A DNA stretch of 64,000 nucleotides from Burkholderia anthina (lineage in GTDB: Bacteria > Pseudomonadota > Gammaproteobacteria > Burkholderiales > Burkholderiaceae): positions 558,001 to 622,000 of the forward strand of contig NZ_LNJP01000004.1 in assembly GCF_001547525.1 (NCBI RefSeq), in the 5' to 3' direction. The translations under genes and the position numbers were made by a program. The number at the start of each line of letters is the position of its first letter. Position 1 is the first letter of the stretch. The notes below the pieces were generated by a model. The model ran no database searches. It was given only the letters and a program-made list of their open reading frames with translations, and was not told the DNA's origin. This document shows, piece by piece, positions 17,916-28,190 of this stretch.

Positions 17916-18266
17916 AGGTGTTTTTGTTGTTGTGTTGAAGCGGCCTGACGGCCGATGGATCGAGCGGCCATTATTGGAGATCGTGCGGCCGTCGATTAAG
18001 ACATTGCACAGGAAAGGTCCTCTGCGGAATCGCTTGGAATTGCGATGCGTCGGCTGCACGGAGGCAGTCGGGGAGGGGGCGTGCGGGGGCGATGCGTGAG
18101 GTGCCGCGCACCCTTGCGCGATTGCGTGTCGGCCTGTCTGGCGGCTGGTGGCGGACATGCGGGGAGGGCGTGGCAGATGCCGGGGTTCGGCACCGGCCGC
18201 GACGGCGGCGGCGGCGATCGTCGCATTGGCGGCGTCGGCTCGACAGGGGCTATCGCTCGATGACGC
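17916..18266. other. Intergenic region upstream of the porin
   Basis: About 350 bases between the porin start and the LysR gene stop, both minus strand. No gene is supported; it should contain the porin promoter in the AT-richer part near 17915-18000. Confidence 0.5.
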
Positions 18267-19226
18267 TTACGTCGTATCCCAGGCCGGTGCGTGAGCGGGC
18301 GGCAGGCTCGCGTTTGTTTTTGCGGTTTCCGCACATCGATGCCCGGCAAATTCCCGAAGCACCCAGTCGCGCAATATTTCGGTTGCGTGTCTCGTCGCGG
18401 AGCGAGGGCTATAGACGAGATCGTACTGGAAGCTGTCCAGCGCCAGGTCGAACGGCCGGACCAAGGTGCCGTTGGCCAATTCGTCGGAGACCAGGGTCAG
18501 GCTTATCAGGCCGATTCCCTGTCCGGCAAGGGTCGCTTGCATCGCATGGACCTCGTCGTTGAACCGGAGGCCGTCGTTCGGATCGGTGCCGCGTATTTTG
18601 GCCGCCTCCAGCCAGCGCGCCCATGTAATCGCGCGTTGATCGTCGCGAACGGCGGGCCCCCAATCGAAGTGAATCAGCGTCGCGCGCTGCAGGTCTTTCT
18701 CGTCGGAGATCGACAAATGCGGACGACACACCGGCGTAAAACGGTCCCTGAAAAGCGGTTCCGAAATGAGCCCGGGATAGTAGCCCGAACCGTAACGAAT
18801 CGATGCATGCGCGGACTGATCGAGGTCCACGATGGCATTGGTGGCGTCGAGCCGAAGGGTCCAATCGGGATAGGCGGTACGAAATCCGCCTGCGCGAGCG
18901 GCAAGGCATTTTGCGGTGAATGCGACCGTGGACGTGAGCGTCGCGACCTTGGTTTCGTCGATGTTTCGCGCTGCCTCGATGGCGCGCTCGAAGCTGTCGA
19001 AGCCGTCACGGAGCGCCGGAAACAGCGCCTTGCCGTTTTCCGTCAACCGGACTCCGCGTGTCTCGCGCTCGAACAGTTTGACGTCGAGCCATTCTTCGAG
19101 TTGACGTATCTGGTGGCTGATGGCGGTAGGGGTGACATTGAGTTCGTCAGCCGCAGCTTTAAAGCCGGCGCGCCGCGCCGCGGCTTCGAATGCACGTAGC
19201 GCGCTCAACGGAGGCAGTTTGCGCAT
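18267..19226 (-). CDS. LysR-family transcriptional regulator (GcvA-like)
   Basis: A 319-residue regulator. The N-terminus MRKLPPLSALRAFEAAARRAGF with the helix-turn-helix AADELNVTPTAISHQIRQLEEWL and the wing LFERETRGVRLTENG is typical of the GcvA subgroup. The effector domain (residues 90-295) includes the family segments HASIRYGSGYYPGL and GIGLISLTLV. It is transcribed away from the ridA-like gene, 110 bases apart, so it probably controls that gene and itself; a candidate binding site lies just upstream of its start. The effector is unknown. Confidence 0.9.
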   Translation of the reverse strand: MRKLPPLSALRAFEAAARRAGFKAAADELNVTPTAISHQIRQLEEWLDVKLFERETRGVRLTENGKALFPALRDGFDSFERAIEAARNIDETKVATLTSTVAFTAKCLAARAGGFRTAYPDWTLRLDATNAIVDLDQSAHASIRYGSGYYPGLISEPLFRDRFTPVCRPHLSISDEKDLQRATLIHFDWGPAVRDDQRAITWARWLEAAKIRGTDPNDGLRFNDEVHAMQATLAGQGIGLISLTLVSDELANGTLVRPFDLALDSFQYDLVYSPRSATRHATEILRDWVLREFAGHRCAETAKTNASLPPAHAPAWDTT

Positions 19227-19238
19227 GGGTTAGAAAAG

Positions 19239-19255
19239 CTCATCTGTAAGGTGAG
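19239..19255. promoter_or_regulatory. Candidate LysR-type operator between lysR and ridA-like gene
   Basis: The imperfect inverted repeat CTCATC-N5-GGTGAG (5 of 6 pairs) lies 13 bases upstream of the LysR start in the divergent promoter region. It contains T-N11-A type symmetry expected of LysR sites. By position it could serve autoregulation and control of the divergent gene. Confidence 0.35.
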
Positions 19256-19336
19256 AATTGACCATTTGCTGCGCTCGAAAGCGCCATCGATACTCCGATC
19301 CTTGACAATCACGCGGAACTCGACGGAGAGCCTTCC

Positions 19337-19735
19337 ATGAAAATCGAACAGGTGCACACGAATCCCGATCCCTATGTACCGTTTGCATTATCTCAAGCAA
19401 TTCGGGTGGGCGGTTTCGTCTTCGTTTCCGGGCAGCCTGCCATTGGCGAGGACGGCGAAATCGAAGGTCCCGGCGATTTCGATCGTCAGGCGAGGCGCGC
19501 GTTCGGGAATCTGGAGCGTGCGTTGAAAGCGGCCGGTTCGGGAATGAACCAGGTCGTCAAGACGACGATCTTCCTGAAGTCGATGGCGTACCTCGACAGA
19601 ATGGTCGACGTGCGTCGGGAATGGTTTTCCGCGCCGTATCCGGCGGAAAGTCTCGTCGAAGTCTCGGCCCTGTATTCGCCGGACGCATTGATCGAGGTCG
19701 AAGCGATCGCGGTCGTATCGGAAGCGACGTCGTAG
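19337..19735 (+). CDS. RidA-family (YjgF/YER057c/UK114) protein
   Basis: A 132-residue trimer-forming family member. It begins with the typical block NPDPYVPFALSQAIRVGGFVFVSGQP, has the FGNLERALKAAGSGMNQVVKTTIFLK helix and the catalytic-type arginine in the RREWF segment, and ends with the EVEAIAV strand. RidA proteins hydrolyse reactive enamines/imines or act in specific catabolic pathways. The usual C-terminal ALVEVEAIA block is present. A GGAGAG site lies 6 bases before the ATG. It is divergent from a GcvA-like regulator, which suggests inducible expression and a pathway-specific role rather than the housekeeping RidA. Confidence 0.88.
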   Translation: MKIEQVHTNPDPYVPFALSQAIRVGGFVFVSGQPAIGEDGEIEGPGDFDRQARRAFGNLERALKAAGSGMNQVVKTTIFLKSMAYLDRMVDVRREWFSAPYPAESLVEVSALYSPDALIEVEAIAVVSEATS

Positions 19736-19930
19736 AAACGGTGGCCGTACGCGCGGCGGCTGGACAGCTTACGATAGGCCGAAAAGCGGACATCTGAACT
19801 TAGCTAGAAGCAAAGCTACTACAACGTGAACTATCGATAATTCGCGTTATGTCAAATAAGGAATAGACATGAACGCCCTCCATCGCGCGGATTCTGCAAT
19901 CCCGACGTGAGTCGAGGAATCCGCAAAACA

Positions 19931-19957
19931 GGCGCGCCGCACCCACAACGGCGCGCC
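19931..19957 (-). terminator. Rho-independent terminator after the aldehyde dehydrogenase
   Basis: Nine-base stem GGCGCGCCG/CGGCGCGCC with loop CACCCACAA; on the minus strand it is followed by TGTTTTG. It lies 17 bases after the aldehyde dehydrogenase stop and would end the 25.6-20.0 kb operon. Confidence 0.65.
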
Positions 19958-19973
19958 CGCATTCACCCGGCCA

Positions 19974-21572
<1,599 letters not shown>

Positions 21573-22877
21573 TCAGTGCGCGGCCGCCGTCGCCTTGCGG
21601 AGTTTCGCGACGTCCGCCGCCTGCACGGCCGGCGCGCCGTTGTTCCAGCCGGCGCGCATGAACGTCAGCACGTCGGCGATCTGCTGGTCGTTCAACTGGT
21701 TCGAGAACGCCGGCATCGGATACGCGGACGGCACGCCACCGATCACGAGCGTGTCGCTGCCGTTCAACGTCACGTTGATCAGCGACGATGCGTCCGCCTC
21801 CAGCACGTTCGGATTGCCGGCGAGCGGCGCGAGCAACGGTGCATAGCCGCGCCCGTCCACCCCGTGGCAATGCAGGCAGTAAGCGTTATACACCTTCGCG
21901 CCCGGATCGGCTGCCGGCCGGCCCAGCGCGACCTGCGTCGCCTTCGGATCATAGCGGTACGGCGGCGCGCCCGTGCCGCCTGCCGCCGGCAGCGATTTGA
22001 GATAGCGCGAGATCGCGGCCAGATCGTCGTCAGTCAGTTCCTGCGTGCTGTGGTTGATCACGCTCACCATCGAGCCGAACGCGGTCGCGTGCTGATTCGC
22101 GCCGGTCTTCAGGAACTGCGCGACGTCCGCCTCGTTCCAGCGGCCAAGCCCGGTGTTGTGCTCGCCGGTCAGGTTCGACGCGAACCAGTTGTCGATCGAC
22201 GCGCCCGACAGGAACGCCGCGCCGCTTTCGTCGAGCGCCTTCTCCTGGAAGCCGACGCCGCGCGGCGTGTGGCACGACCCGCAGTGCCCGAGCCCCTGCA
22301 CGAGATACGCGCCGCGGTTCCACACCGCATCCTTCGCCGGCTTGTCCGCGTACGGTGTGGAATCGAGGAACACCATGTTCCACAACGCGAGCGGCCAACG
22401 CATGTTGAGCGGCCACGGGATGTCGGACGGCCGGTTCGCCTGCTTCACCGGTTCGACGCCGTGCATGAAGTACGCATACAGCGCCTTCACGTCGTCGTCC
22501 TTCAGCTTCGCGTACGACGGATAAGGCATCGCCGGATACAGGTTGTGGCCGTCCTTCGCGACGCCCTTGCGCAACGCGCTGGCGAAATCGGCCTCGGTAT
22601 AGCCGCCGATGCCCGTATCCGGATCGGGCGTGATGTTGGTCGTGTAGATCGCGCCCATCGGCGTGACCATCTTCAGGCCGCCCGCGAACGGCGTGCCGCG
22701 CGGCGCGGTATGGCACGCGACGCAGTCGCCGGCTTTCGCGAGATACGCGCCGCGGGCGACGAGCGCGCTGTCGGCGGGCGCCGTTTGCGCGGCATGCGCG
22801 GCCGTGCCGGCCAGCAGTGCGGACAGTGCGAGCAGCGACGCGCGCAGCGCCTTCAGGTTCAAGGTGAGATGTCGCAT
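21573..22877 (-). CDS. Triheme cytochrome c subunit of second molybdenum hydroxylase
   Basis: A 434-residue exported protein: signal peptide to about residue 30 (ending AAHAAQ), then haem sites CVACH at about 52, CGSCH at about 200 and CLHCH at about 333. Conserved blocks such as NITPDPDTGIGGYTEADFASAL match the cytochrome subunits of membrane-bound dehydrogenases. It would take electrons from the 2Fe-2S subunit and pass them to the quinone pool or oxidase. It starts 14 bases after the Mo-subunit stop in the same operon. Similar in plan to, but clearly different from, the cytochrome at 14.1-15.4 kb. Confidence 0.92.
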   Translation of the reverse strand: MRHLTLNLKALRASLLALSALLAGTAAHAAQTAPADSALVARGAYLAKAGDCVACHTAPRGTPFAGGLKMVTPMGAIYTTNITPDPDTGIGGYTEADFASALRKGVAKDGHNLYPAMPYPSYAKLKDDDVKALYAYFMHGVEPVKQANRPSDIPWPLNMRWPLALWNMVFLDSTPYADKPAKDAVWNRGAYLVQGLGHCGSCHTPRGVGFQEKALDESGAAFLSGASIDNWFASNLTGEHNTGLGRWNEADVAQFLKTGANQHATAFGSMVSVINHSTQELTDDDLAAISRYLKSLPAAGGTGAPPYRYDPKATQVALGRPAADPGAKVYNAYCLHCHGVDGRGYAPLLAPLAGNPNVLEADASSLINVTLNGSDTLVIGGVPSAYPMPAFSNQLNDQQIADVLTFMRAGWNNGAPAVQAADVAKLRKATAAAH

Positions 22878-22891
22878 GGTCGTCCCTCCCC

Positions 22892-25111
22892 TCAGGCCGT
22901 TTTCAGCTGGTTGCCGACCGGCAGCTTGCGCAGCCGCGTGCCGGTGGCCGCGAAGATCGCGTTCGACAGCGCCGCCGCGGTCGCGGCCGTGCCCGGCTCG
23001 CCGATCCCGCCCGGCGCCTCGCCGCTCTTCACCAGATGGACTTCGATCGGCGGCACCTCGTTGATTCGCATCATCCGGTAGTCGGTGAAGTTGCTCTGCA
23101 CGACGCGGCCGTCCTCGATCGTGATCTCGCCGTACAGCGCGCCCGTGATCCCGAAGATGATGCCGCCCTGCACCTGCGCCTCGATCGTGTTCGGATTCAC
23201 GACCATCCCGCAATCGACCGCGCACACGGCGCGCTTGACCTGCACCTCGCCGCCGTCCACCGCGACGTCGATGACGATCGAGAAGAAGCTGCCGAACGCA
23301 TGCATCACCGATACGCCGCGCCCCTGCCCCTTCGGCAGCGACGCGCCCCAGCCGGCCGCCTTCGTCGCGACGTCGAGCACGTTGCGGGCGCGCGGCGACT
23401 TGTCGAGCAGCGCGCGGCGGTACTGCACCGGGTCGGTCTTGGTCTGCGCGGCGAGTTCGTCGATGAAGCTTTCGACGACGAACGTGCTGCGCGTCGGCCC
23501 GACGCCGCGCCAGAACGCGGTCGGCACGTGGCGCGGCTCCTGGCGCACGTAGTCAACGAGCTGGTTCGGCAGGTCGTACGGCAGTTCGGCCGCAACCTCG
23601 ACCGCGTCGGGATCGACGCCGTCCTTGACCGCGGGCGGCGCGAAGCGCGCGAGGATCGACGAGCCGACGATCCGGTGCTGCCACGCAACCGGCTTGCCGT
23701 TCGCGTCGAGGCCGGCGGAGATCTTGTCGTAGTAGCACGGCCGGTACATGTCGTGCTGAACGTCCTCCTCGCGCGTCCAGATCACCTTCACCGGGGCATT
23801 GACCTGTTTGCCGACCTTCACGGCCTGGCCGATCATGTCGGTTTCGAGCCGTCGGCCGAATCCGCCGCCGAGCAGATGGTTGTGCACGACGATCTTGTCG
23901 GGCGACAGCCCGGTCAACTGTTGCGCCGTGTCGCGTGCGCGGGTCGGCACTTGCGTGCCGACCCAGATGTCGCAGCCGTCGCCGCGCACGTGCACCGTGC
24001 AGTTCACCGGCTCCATCGTCGCGTGGGCGAGCAGCGGCTGTTCGTAGACGGCATCGACGCGCGTCTTCGCGTTCGCGAACGCCTTGCCGACGTCGCCCTC
24101 CTTGCGCGCGACCGCGCCCTTGCCGTTCGCCGCCGCCTGCGCGAGATCCGCGAACAGATCCTTCGTCGACACCTTCGCGCCCGCCCCTTCGTTCCACTTC
24201 ACGACGAGCGCCGATGCGCCGCGTTTCGCGGCCCACGTGTGATCGCCGACCACCGCGACCGCGTTGTCGACGCGCACGACCTGGCGCACGCCGGGGATCT
24301 TCTTCGCGGCCGTGTCGTCAACGCTCGCGACCGTGCCGCCGAACACCGGGCTGTTTACGATCACCGCGTACAGCATCCCGGGCAGGCGCACGTCCAGCCC
24401 GAACTGCGCGGTGCCGTCGACCTTCTCCGGCGAATCGAGGCGCTTCGCGGGCGTGCCGATCAGCTTGAAATCCGCCGGCTGCTTCAGCGCGACGTCCTTC
24501 GGCACCGGCAGCTTCGCCGCCGCGTCGGCCAACTGGCCGTACGATGCGCGCCGCCCGCTCGGCGGATGCTGCACTTCGCCGTTCGCCGCGCGGCAGCTCG
24601 CCGGATCGACGCTCCACTGCTTCGCGGCCGCCGAGACCAGCAGCGTGCGCGCGGTGGCGCCCGCGCGGCGCAGCGGCTCCCACGCGTAGCGCACCGACGT
24701 CGAGCCGCCGGTGAGCTGGCCGCCGAGCAGCGGGTCGAGGAACAGTTTCTCGTTGGGCGGCGCATGATCGAGCGTCACGCTCGACAGCGGCACTTCGAGC
24801 TCTTCCGCGATCAGCATCGGCAGCGCCGTATAGACACCCTGCCCCATCTCGACCTTCGGCATCACCAGCGTGACCTTGCCGGCGCGGTCGATCTGCACGA
24901 ACGCGTTCGGCGCGAACACGCCCGGCGGCGCGGGTTCGGCGGCGTCGCCGCCGATTACCGAGCGACGTGTATCGTCACCGGCCGCCGGCAGGCTGAAGCC
25001 GAGCAGCAAGCCGCCGCCGGCGGCGGCGCCGAGCGACATGCCAAGTTTCAGAAACGACCGGCGCGACACGCCCGCGCCGGCCCGACCTGCTTCGATCAGT
25101 CCGCGTGACAT
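22892..25111 (-). CDS. Xanthine dehydrogenase-family molybdopterin-binding subunit (IorB-like), Tat-exported
   Basis: A 739-residue large subunit. Residues 1-45 form a Tat signal with SRRSFLKLGMSLG. Family blocks: PKVEMGQGVYTALPMLIAEELE, LGGGFGRRLETDMIGQAV, RGVGPTRSTFVVESFIDELA and, at the C-terminus, GGIGEPGTAATAAAL containing the catalytic Glu. This length and pattern match isoquinoline 1-oxidoreductase beta subunits and related periplasmic aldehyde oxidases. It follows the 2Fe-2S gene with one base between stop and start, and is followed by cytochrome c and ALDH genes. Substrate (N-heterocycle or aldehyde) cannot be told from sequence. Confidence 0.92.
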   Translation of the reverse strand: MSRGLIEAGRAGAGVSRRSFLKLGMSLGAAAGGGLLLGFSLPAAGDDTRRSVIGGDAAEPAPPGVFAPNAFVQIDRAGKVTLVMPKVEMGQGVYTALPMLIAEELEVPLSSVTLDHAPPNEKLFLDPLLGGQLTGGSTSVRYAWEPLRRAGATARTLLVSAAAKQWSVDPASCRAANGEVQHPPSGRRASYGQLADAAAKLPVPKDVALKQPADFKLIGTPAKRLDSPEKVDGTAQFGLDVRLPGMLYAVIVNSPVFGGTVASVDDTAAKKIPGVRQVVRVDNAVAVVGDHTWAAKRGASALVVKWNEGAGAKVSTKDLFADLAQAAANGKGAVARKEGDVGKAFANAKTRVDAVYEQPLLAHATMEPVNCTVHVRGDGCDIWVGTQVPTRARDTAQQLTGLSPDKIVVHNHLLGGGFGRRLETDMIGQAVKVGKQVNAPVKVIWTREEDVQHDMYRPCYYDKISAGLDANGKPVAWQHRIVGSSILARFAPPAVKDGVDPDAVEVAAELPYDLPNQLVDYVRQEPRHVPTAFWRGVGPTRSTFVVESFIDELAAQTKTDPVQYRRALLDKSPRARNVLDVATKAAGWGASLPKGQGRGVSVMHAFGSFFSIVIDVAVDGGEVQVKRAVCAVDCGMVVNPNTIEAQVQGGIIFGITGALYGEITIEDGRVVQSNFTDYRMMRINEVPPIEVHLVKSGEAPGGIGEPGTAATAAALSNAIFAATGTRLRKLPVGNQLKTA

Positions 25112-25112
25112 G

Positions 25113-25568
25113 TCAGGCTCCTTTTGCGGCTTGTTTGACGGCCGCGCGAATCCGGTGGTACGTGCCGCAGCGGCAGATGTTGCCGGCCATGGCCGCGTCG
25201 ATATCCGCATCGCTCGGGTTCGGGTTCGATGCGATCAGCGCGGTGGCGGCCATCACCTGCCCCGACTGGCAGTAGCCGCACTGGACGACGTCGAGCTCGC
25301 GCCACGCCTGCTGGACCTTGTGGCCGGCCGGCGTCGCGCCGACGGCCTCGATCGTCGTGATCTTGCGGCCGGCGACGGCCGCGACCGGCAGCACGCACGA
25401 ACGTGCGGCCACACCGTCGAGATGCACGGTGCACGCGCCGCATTGCGCGATGCCGCAGCCGAACTTGGTGCCGGTGAGGCCGACGACGTCGCGCAGCACC
25501 CAGAGCAAGGGCATGTCGTCGGGGGCGTCGACCGAGCGGGTTTCGCCGTTGATGTTGAGGGTGATCAT
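25113..25568 (-). CDS. (2Fe-2S)-binding subunit of molybdenum hydroxylase (IorA-like)
   Basis: A 151-residue protein of normal family length. First cluster: [16 protein letters not shown] plus Cys in RSCVLP; second cluster: [10 protein letters not shown] and [10 protein letters not shown]. It shuttles electrons between the Mo cofactor and the external acceptor. First gene of the operon 25568 to 19974, adjoining the Mo subunit with one intervening base. Unlike the paralogue at 13.5 kb it has no long Ala/Pro leader. Confidence 0.93.
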   Translation of the reverse strand: MITLNINGETRSVDAPDDMPLLWVLRDVVGLTGTKFGCGIAQCGACTVHLDGVAARSCVLPVAAVAGRKITTIEAVGATPAGHKVQQAWRELDVVQCGYCQSGQVMAATALIASNPNPSDADIDAAMAGNICRCGTYHRIRAAVKQAAKGA

Positions 25569-25717
25569 TCAGCCTCCGGGGCCGTTGTATTTGGGGAAGC
25601 GGCGCGAACGAGGCGCGCTGCGCCGCAGGGTCGTCGTCATCGCCGTTGCGTCGTGCGCAACGGGTGCCCCGCGGCCCGGGTGCGGGCGAGCCGCGGCGGT
25701 GTTGCTTGCTTGCGTCG

Positions 25718-26017
25718 TTAGTCGGCCACGTCGATGGCCGACAGCACCTTGATCACCGGAGGTGCGGTGAACCACTCGGCCGACTTCGTGCGGAATTCGC
25801 CGAAATACGGGCTCGCGAGGTGCGCGTCGAATGCCGCCTGGTCGTCGTAGATCTCGTACAGATGCAGGTTCGGCGATCCGTCCTGCTCGCGGAACAGGTC
25901 GTAGCGGCGATTGCCCGGCTCGGTGCGCGTCTTCGCGACCATGCTGCGCAGTTCGGCCTCGGCGGCCTGCGCGTGTTCGGGTTTCAGGAACAGCGAAGCG
26001 ATCACGTGAAGCGCCAT
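25718..26017 (-). CDS. Antibiotic biosynthesis monooxygenase (ABM)-domain protein, putative quinol monooxygenase
   Basis: A 99-residue single ABM domain of the YgiN type: IASLFLKPEHAQAAEAEL, then the NRRYDLFREQDGSPNLHLYEIYDDQAAFDAHLASPYF block and a terminal HxxxF-like strand region. These small dimers act on quinols or serve as accessory domains. The AAAGGAG site 7 bases upstream supports the start. It lies between the Mo hydroxylase operon and an NADP-dependent oxidoreductase, on the same strand as both; 90 bases separate it from the latter, so they may be co-transcribed and both be redox-stress functions. Confidence 0.85.
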   Translation of the reverse strand: MALHVIASLFLKPEHAQAAEAELRSMVAKTRTEPGNRRYDLFREQDGSPNLHLYEIYDDQAAFDAHLASPYFGEFRTKSAEWFTAPPVIKVLSAIDVAD

Positions 26018-26107
26018 TTTTCACTCCTTTGAAAACGGAAACGAGCATGCCACAAGCCGGCGTCTCGCGGCGCCAGCGTGCAGCGGGTATGTCGCCGTGC
26101 GGCGGGA

Positions 26108-27166
26108 TCAGGCCAGCTCGTCCGGGCCGACGCGCACGACCACCTTGCCGAAATTCTTGCCGGCGAGCAGGCCGATCAGTGCTTGCGGCGCGTCGGCGAG
26201 ATCGGGAACGACGTCCTCGCGCGTCTTCACCTTGCCCTGCGCGACCCATTCGGTCATGTCCTTCAGGAACGGCGCATAGCCGGTCGCATAGTGATCGAGG
26301 ATGATGAAGCCCTGCACGCGGATGCGCTTGCGCAGGATCGCGCCCATCAGCGCCGGCACGCGGTCACGGCCGGTCGACACGGCCTTGTCGTCGTAGGCCG
26401 CGTCGTTGTAATGCGCGATGATTCCGCAGACGGGCACGCGCGCATGGTCGTTCAGCAGCGGCCACACCGCGTCGAACACGGCGCCGCCGACGTTCTCGAA
26501 ATAGATGTCGATGCCGTTCGGGCACGCGTCCTTCAGCTTCGCGGCAAACGCCGGATCGTGGTGGTCGACGCATGCGTCGAAGCCGAGCGTACCGGTCACG
26601 TACGCGCACTTGTCGGCGCCGCCTGCGACGCCGACCACGCGGCAGCCCTTCAGCTTCGCGATCTGGCCGACCACCGCGCCGACCGCGCCGCTCGCGGCCG
26701 CGACGACCACGGTTTCGCCGGCCTTCGGCTCGCCGATCTTCAACAGGCCCGTGTAGGCGGTGAAGCCCGGCATGCCGAGCACGCCGAGCGCGTACGACGG
26801 GTGCGCGAAGTCGCGGCCGAGCGGGATCAGGTCGCGCCCGTCGGACAGCGCATAGTCCTGCCAGCCGGCGCCGGCGACGACGAGATCGCCTTCGCGAAAC
26901 GCCGGCAGATTCGACGACACCACGCGGCTGACCGTGCCGCCGACCATCGGCTGGCCGAGTTCGGCCGGCGGTGCGTAGGACGGCGCGTCGCTCATCCGGC
27001 CGCGCATGTACGGGTCGAGCGACAGCCAGACGGTGCGCAGCAGCACCTGGCCGGCGCCGGGCACCGGCACGTCGCCGGTTTCGACGCGGAAGTTGTCCGG
27101 TGTCGGTGCGCCGACCGGGCGCGAATTCAGGACGATCTGGCGGTTTGCGGTCTTGCTTTGCGGCAT
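26108..27166 (-). CDS. NADP-dependent oxidoreductase, zinc-independent MDR family (CurA/YncB-like)
   Basis: A 352-residue medium-chain reductase. N-terminus NRQIVLNSRPVGAPTPDNF is the family opening; the nucleotide-binding motif is AASGAVGAVVGQIAKLKGCRVVG (GxxGxxG) at about residues 157-180, and GIDIYFENVGG follows. No catalytic zinc ligands are seen. Members reduce alpha,beta-unsaturated aldehydes and ketones, such as curcumin or prostaglandin analogues. Start ATG at 27166 is supported by a GGAGGC site. A TetR operator lies 180 bases upstream and the tetR gene is next on the same strand, so induction by reactive electrophiles is a reasonable inference. Confidence 0.88.
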   Translation of the reverse strand: MPQSKTANRQIVLNSRPVGAPTPDNFRVETGDVPVPGAGQVLLRTVWLSLDPYMRGRMSDAPSYAPPAELGQPMVGGTVSRVVSSNLPAFREGDLVVAGAGWQDYALSDGRDLIPLGRDFAHPSYALGVLGMPGFTAYTGLLKIGEPKAGETVVVAAASGAVGAVVGQIAKLKGCRVVGVAGGADKCAYVTGTLGFDACVDHHDPAFAAKLKDACPNGIDIYFENVGGAVFDAVWPLLNDHARVPVCGIIAHYNDAAYDDKAVSTGRDRVPALMGAILRKRIRVQGFIILDHYATGYAPFLKDMTEWVAQGKVKTREDVVPDLADAPQALIGLLAGKNFGKVVVRVGPDELA

Positions 27167-27345
27167 GTGAGCCTCCGTCAACAGGAATGAACGTGCGTCG
27201 TGGGCACGATCGGATCAGGGATGGACCAGCAGGAAGTGCGCGCCCCCGACGGCATCGGCGGTGTGGCCGGGGCGGTCGCAGGCAAGCGGTGGGAAAGATC
27301 GGGACAGCGTAACGCGGCGTGTAGCGTTCGTCATGAATGATTGAG

Positions 27346-27360
27346 TAGACCAGTCGTCTA
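27346..27360. promoter_or_regulatory. TetR operator copy 1, TAGAC-CAGTC-GTCTA
   Basis: A 15-base palindrome in the gap between tetR and the oxidoreductase gene, upstream of the latter. It differs at only one base from the copy in front of tetR, so both should be bound by the TetR-family product. Confidence 0.7.
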
Positions 27361-27399
27361 TAATCAAGGCAAAAACAAGGCGCGCCATGCGCGCCGGAA

Positions 27400-28020
27400 T
27401 TACGACTGCGCGCCGTCGGACGCGGCCGGCGGCAGATTCAGCATGCGCCGCGTTTCGATCATCGCCCTCTCGAGCGGTTTGCGGTTGCGGTGAATCTTTT
27501 CCAGCAGTGTCGCGCCCAGCCACAGCTCGTACAGGATCGCGGCCGCGTGCGACGGATCGTCGACGCCGCTCAGCGAACCGTCGGCCAGCCCGGCCTCGAT
27601 GCCGCCCGCGAGCCGCTCGATGATCTGACTGGTGCCGCGCCGCAGTACCGCGCGCATCGCTTCCGACAGGTCCGACACTTCGGCGCCGAGCTTGACCGCG
27701 AGGCACTTGCCTTCCGGATCGTCCGCGCACTGCGTGTGCAGCCAGTTGCCCCAGTACGTCATCAGGCGCTCGGCGCCCGTGCCGGCCTGCTGCTTGAACA
27801 GCTTGTCGAGATGCGCGAGATAGCCTTCGAAATACGATTCGAGCAACGCTTCGCCGAATGCCTCTTTCGAGCCGAAGTAATGGTAGAACGAGCCCTTCGG
27901 GATGCCCGCCGCGGCGAGAATCTCGTTCAGACCGACCGCCGAAAAGCCCTTGTGGAGCATGATCGGCTTCGCGATGTTCAGGATGTGCTGGCGGACTTCG
28001 GCGCCTGAAGATGCATTCAT
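27400..28020 (-). CDS. TetR/AcrR-family repressor (NemR-like)
   Basis: A 206-residue regulator. The N-terminal helix-turn-helix is typical: HILNIAKPIMLHKGFSAVGLNEILAAAGIPKGSFYHYFGSKEAF. The C-terminal domain (residues 80-190) includes the TetR_C motif ADDPEGKCLAVKLGAEVSD with a cysteine, recalling NemR and related electrophile sensors that use Cys. Start MNASSGAEVR chosen over a longer frame. Palindromic operators lie both in front of this gene (28043-28057) and in front of the oxidoreductase (27346-27360). Predicted to repress both and release on an electrophile or quinone signal. Confidence 0.9.
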   Translation of the reverse strand: MNASSGAEVRQHILNIAKPIMLHKGFSAVGLNEILAAAGIPKGSFYHYFGSKEAFGEALLESYFEGYLAHLDKLFKQQAGTGAERLMTYWGNWLHTQCADDPEGKCLAVKLGAEVSDLSEAMRAVLRRGTSQIIERLAGGIEAGLADGSLSGVDDPSHAAAILYELWLGATLLEKIHRNRKPLERAMIETRRMLNLPPAASDGAQS

Positions 28021-28042
28021 GATGGCGTATGGTAGCAACGAT

Positions 28043-28057
28043 TAGACCGGTCGTCTA
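28043..28057. promoter_or_regulatory. TetR operator copy 2, TAGAC-CGGTC-GTCTA
   Basis: A 15-base palindrome 22 bases upstream of the tetR start, overlapping the expected promoter. Near-identical to the copy at 27346-27360, implying autoregulation. Confidence 0.7.
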
Positions 28058-28190
28058 GTAACGTCGAGCCGGCATGTTGAGCGGCACTTTACCCGATCCC
28101 CGTCGGGCGCCCAATGCCCCGGCCGGCGTTCTCCTCGCTTGTCCGTGCCGTCTGCGTGCGGCGCGTCATATCGGCGACCCGGTTTCGATG

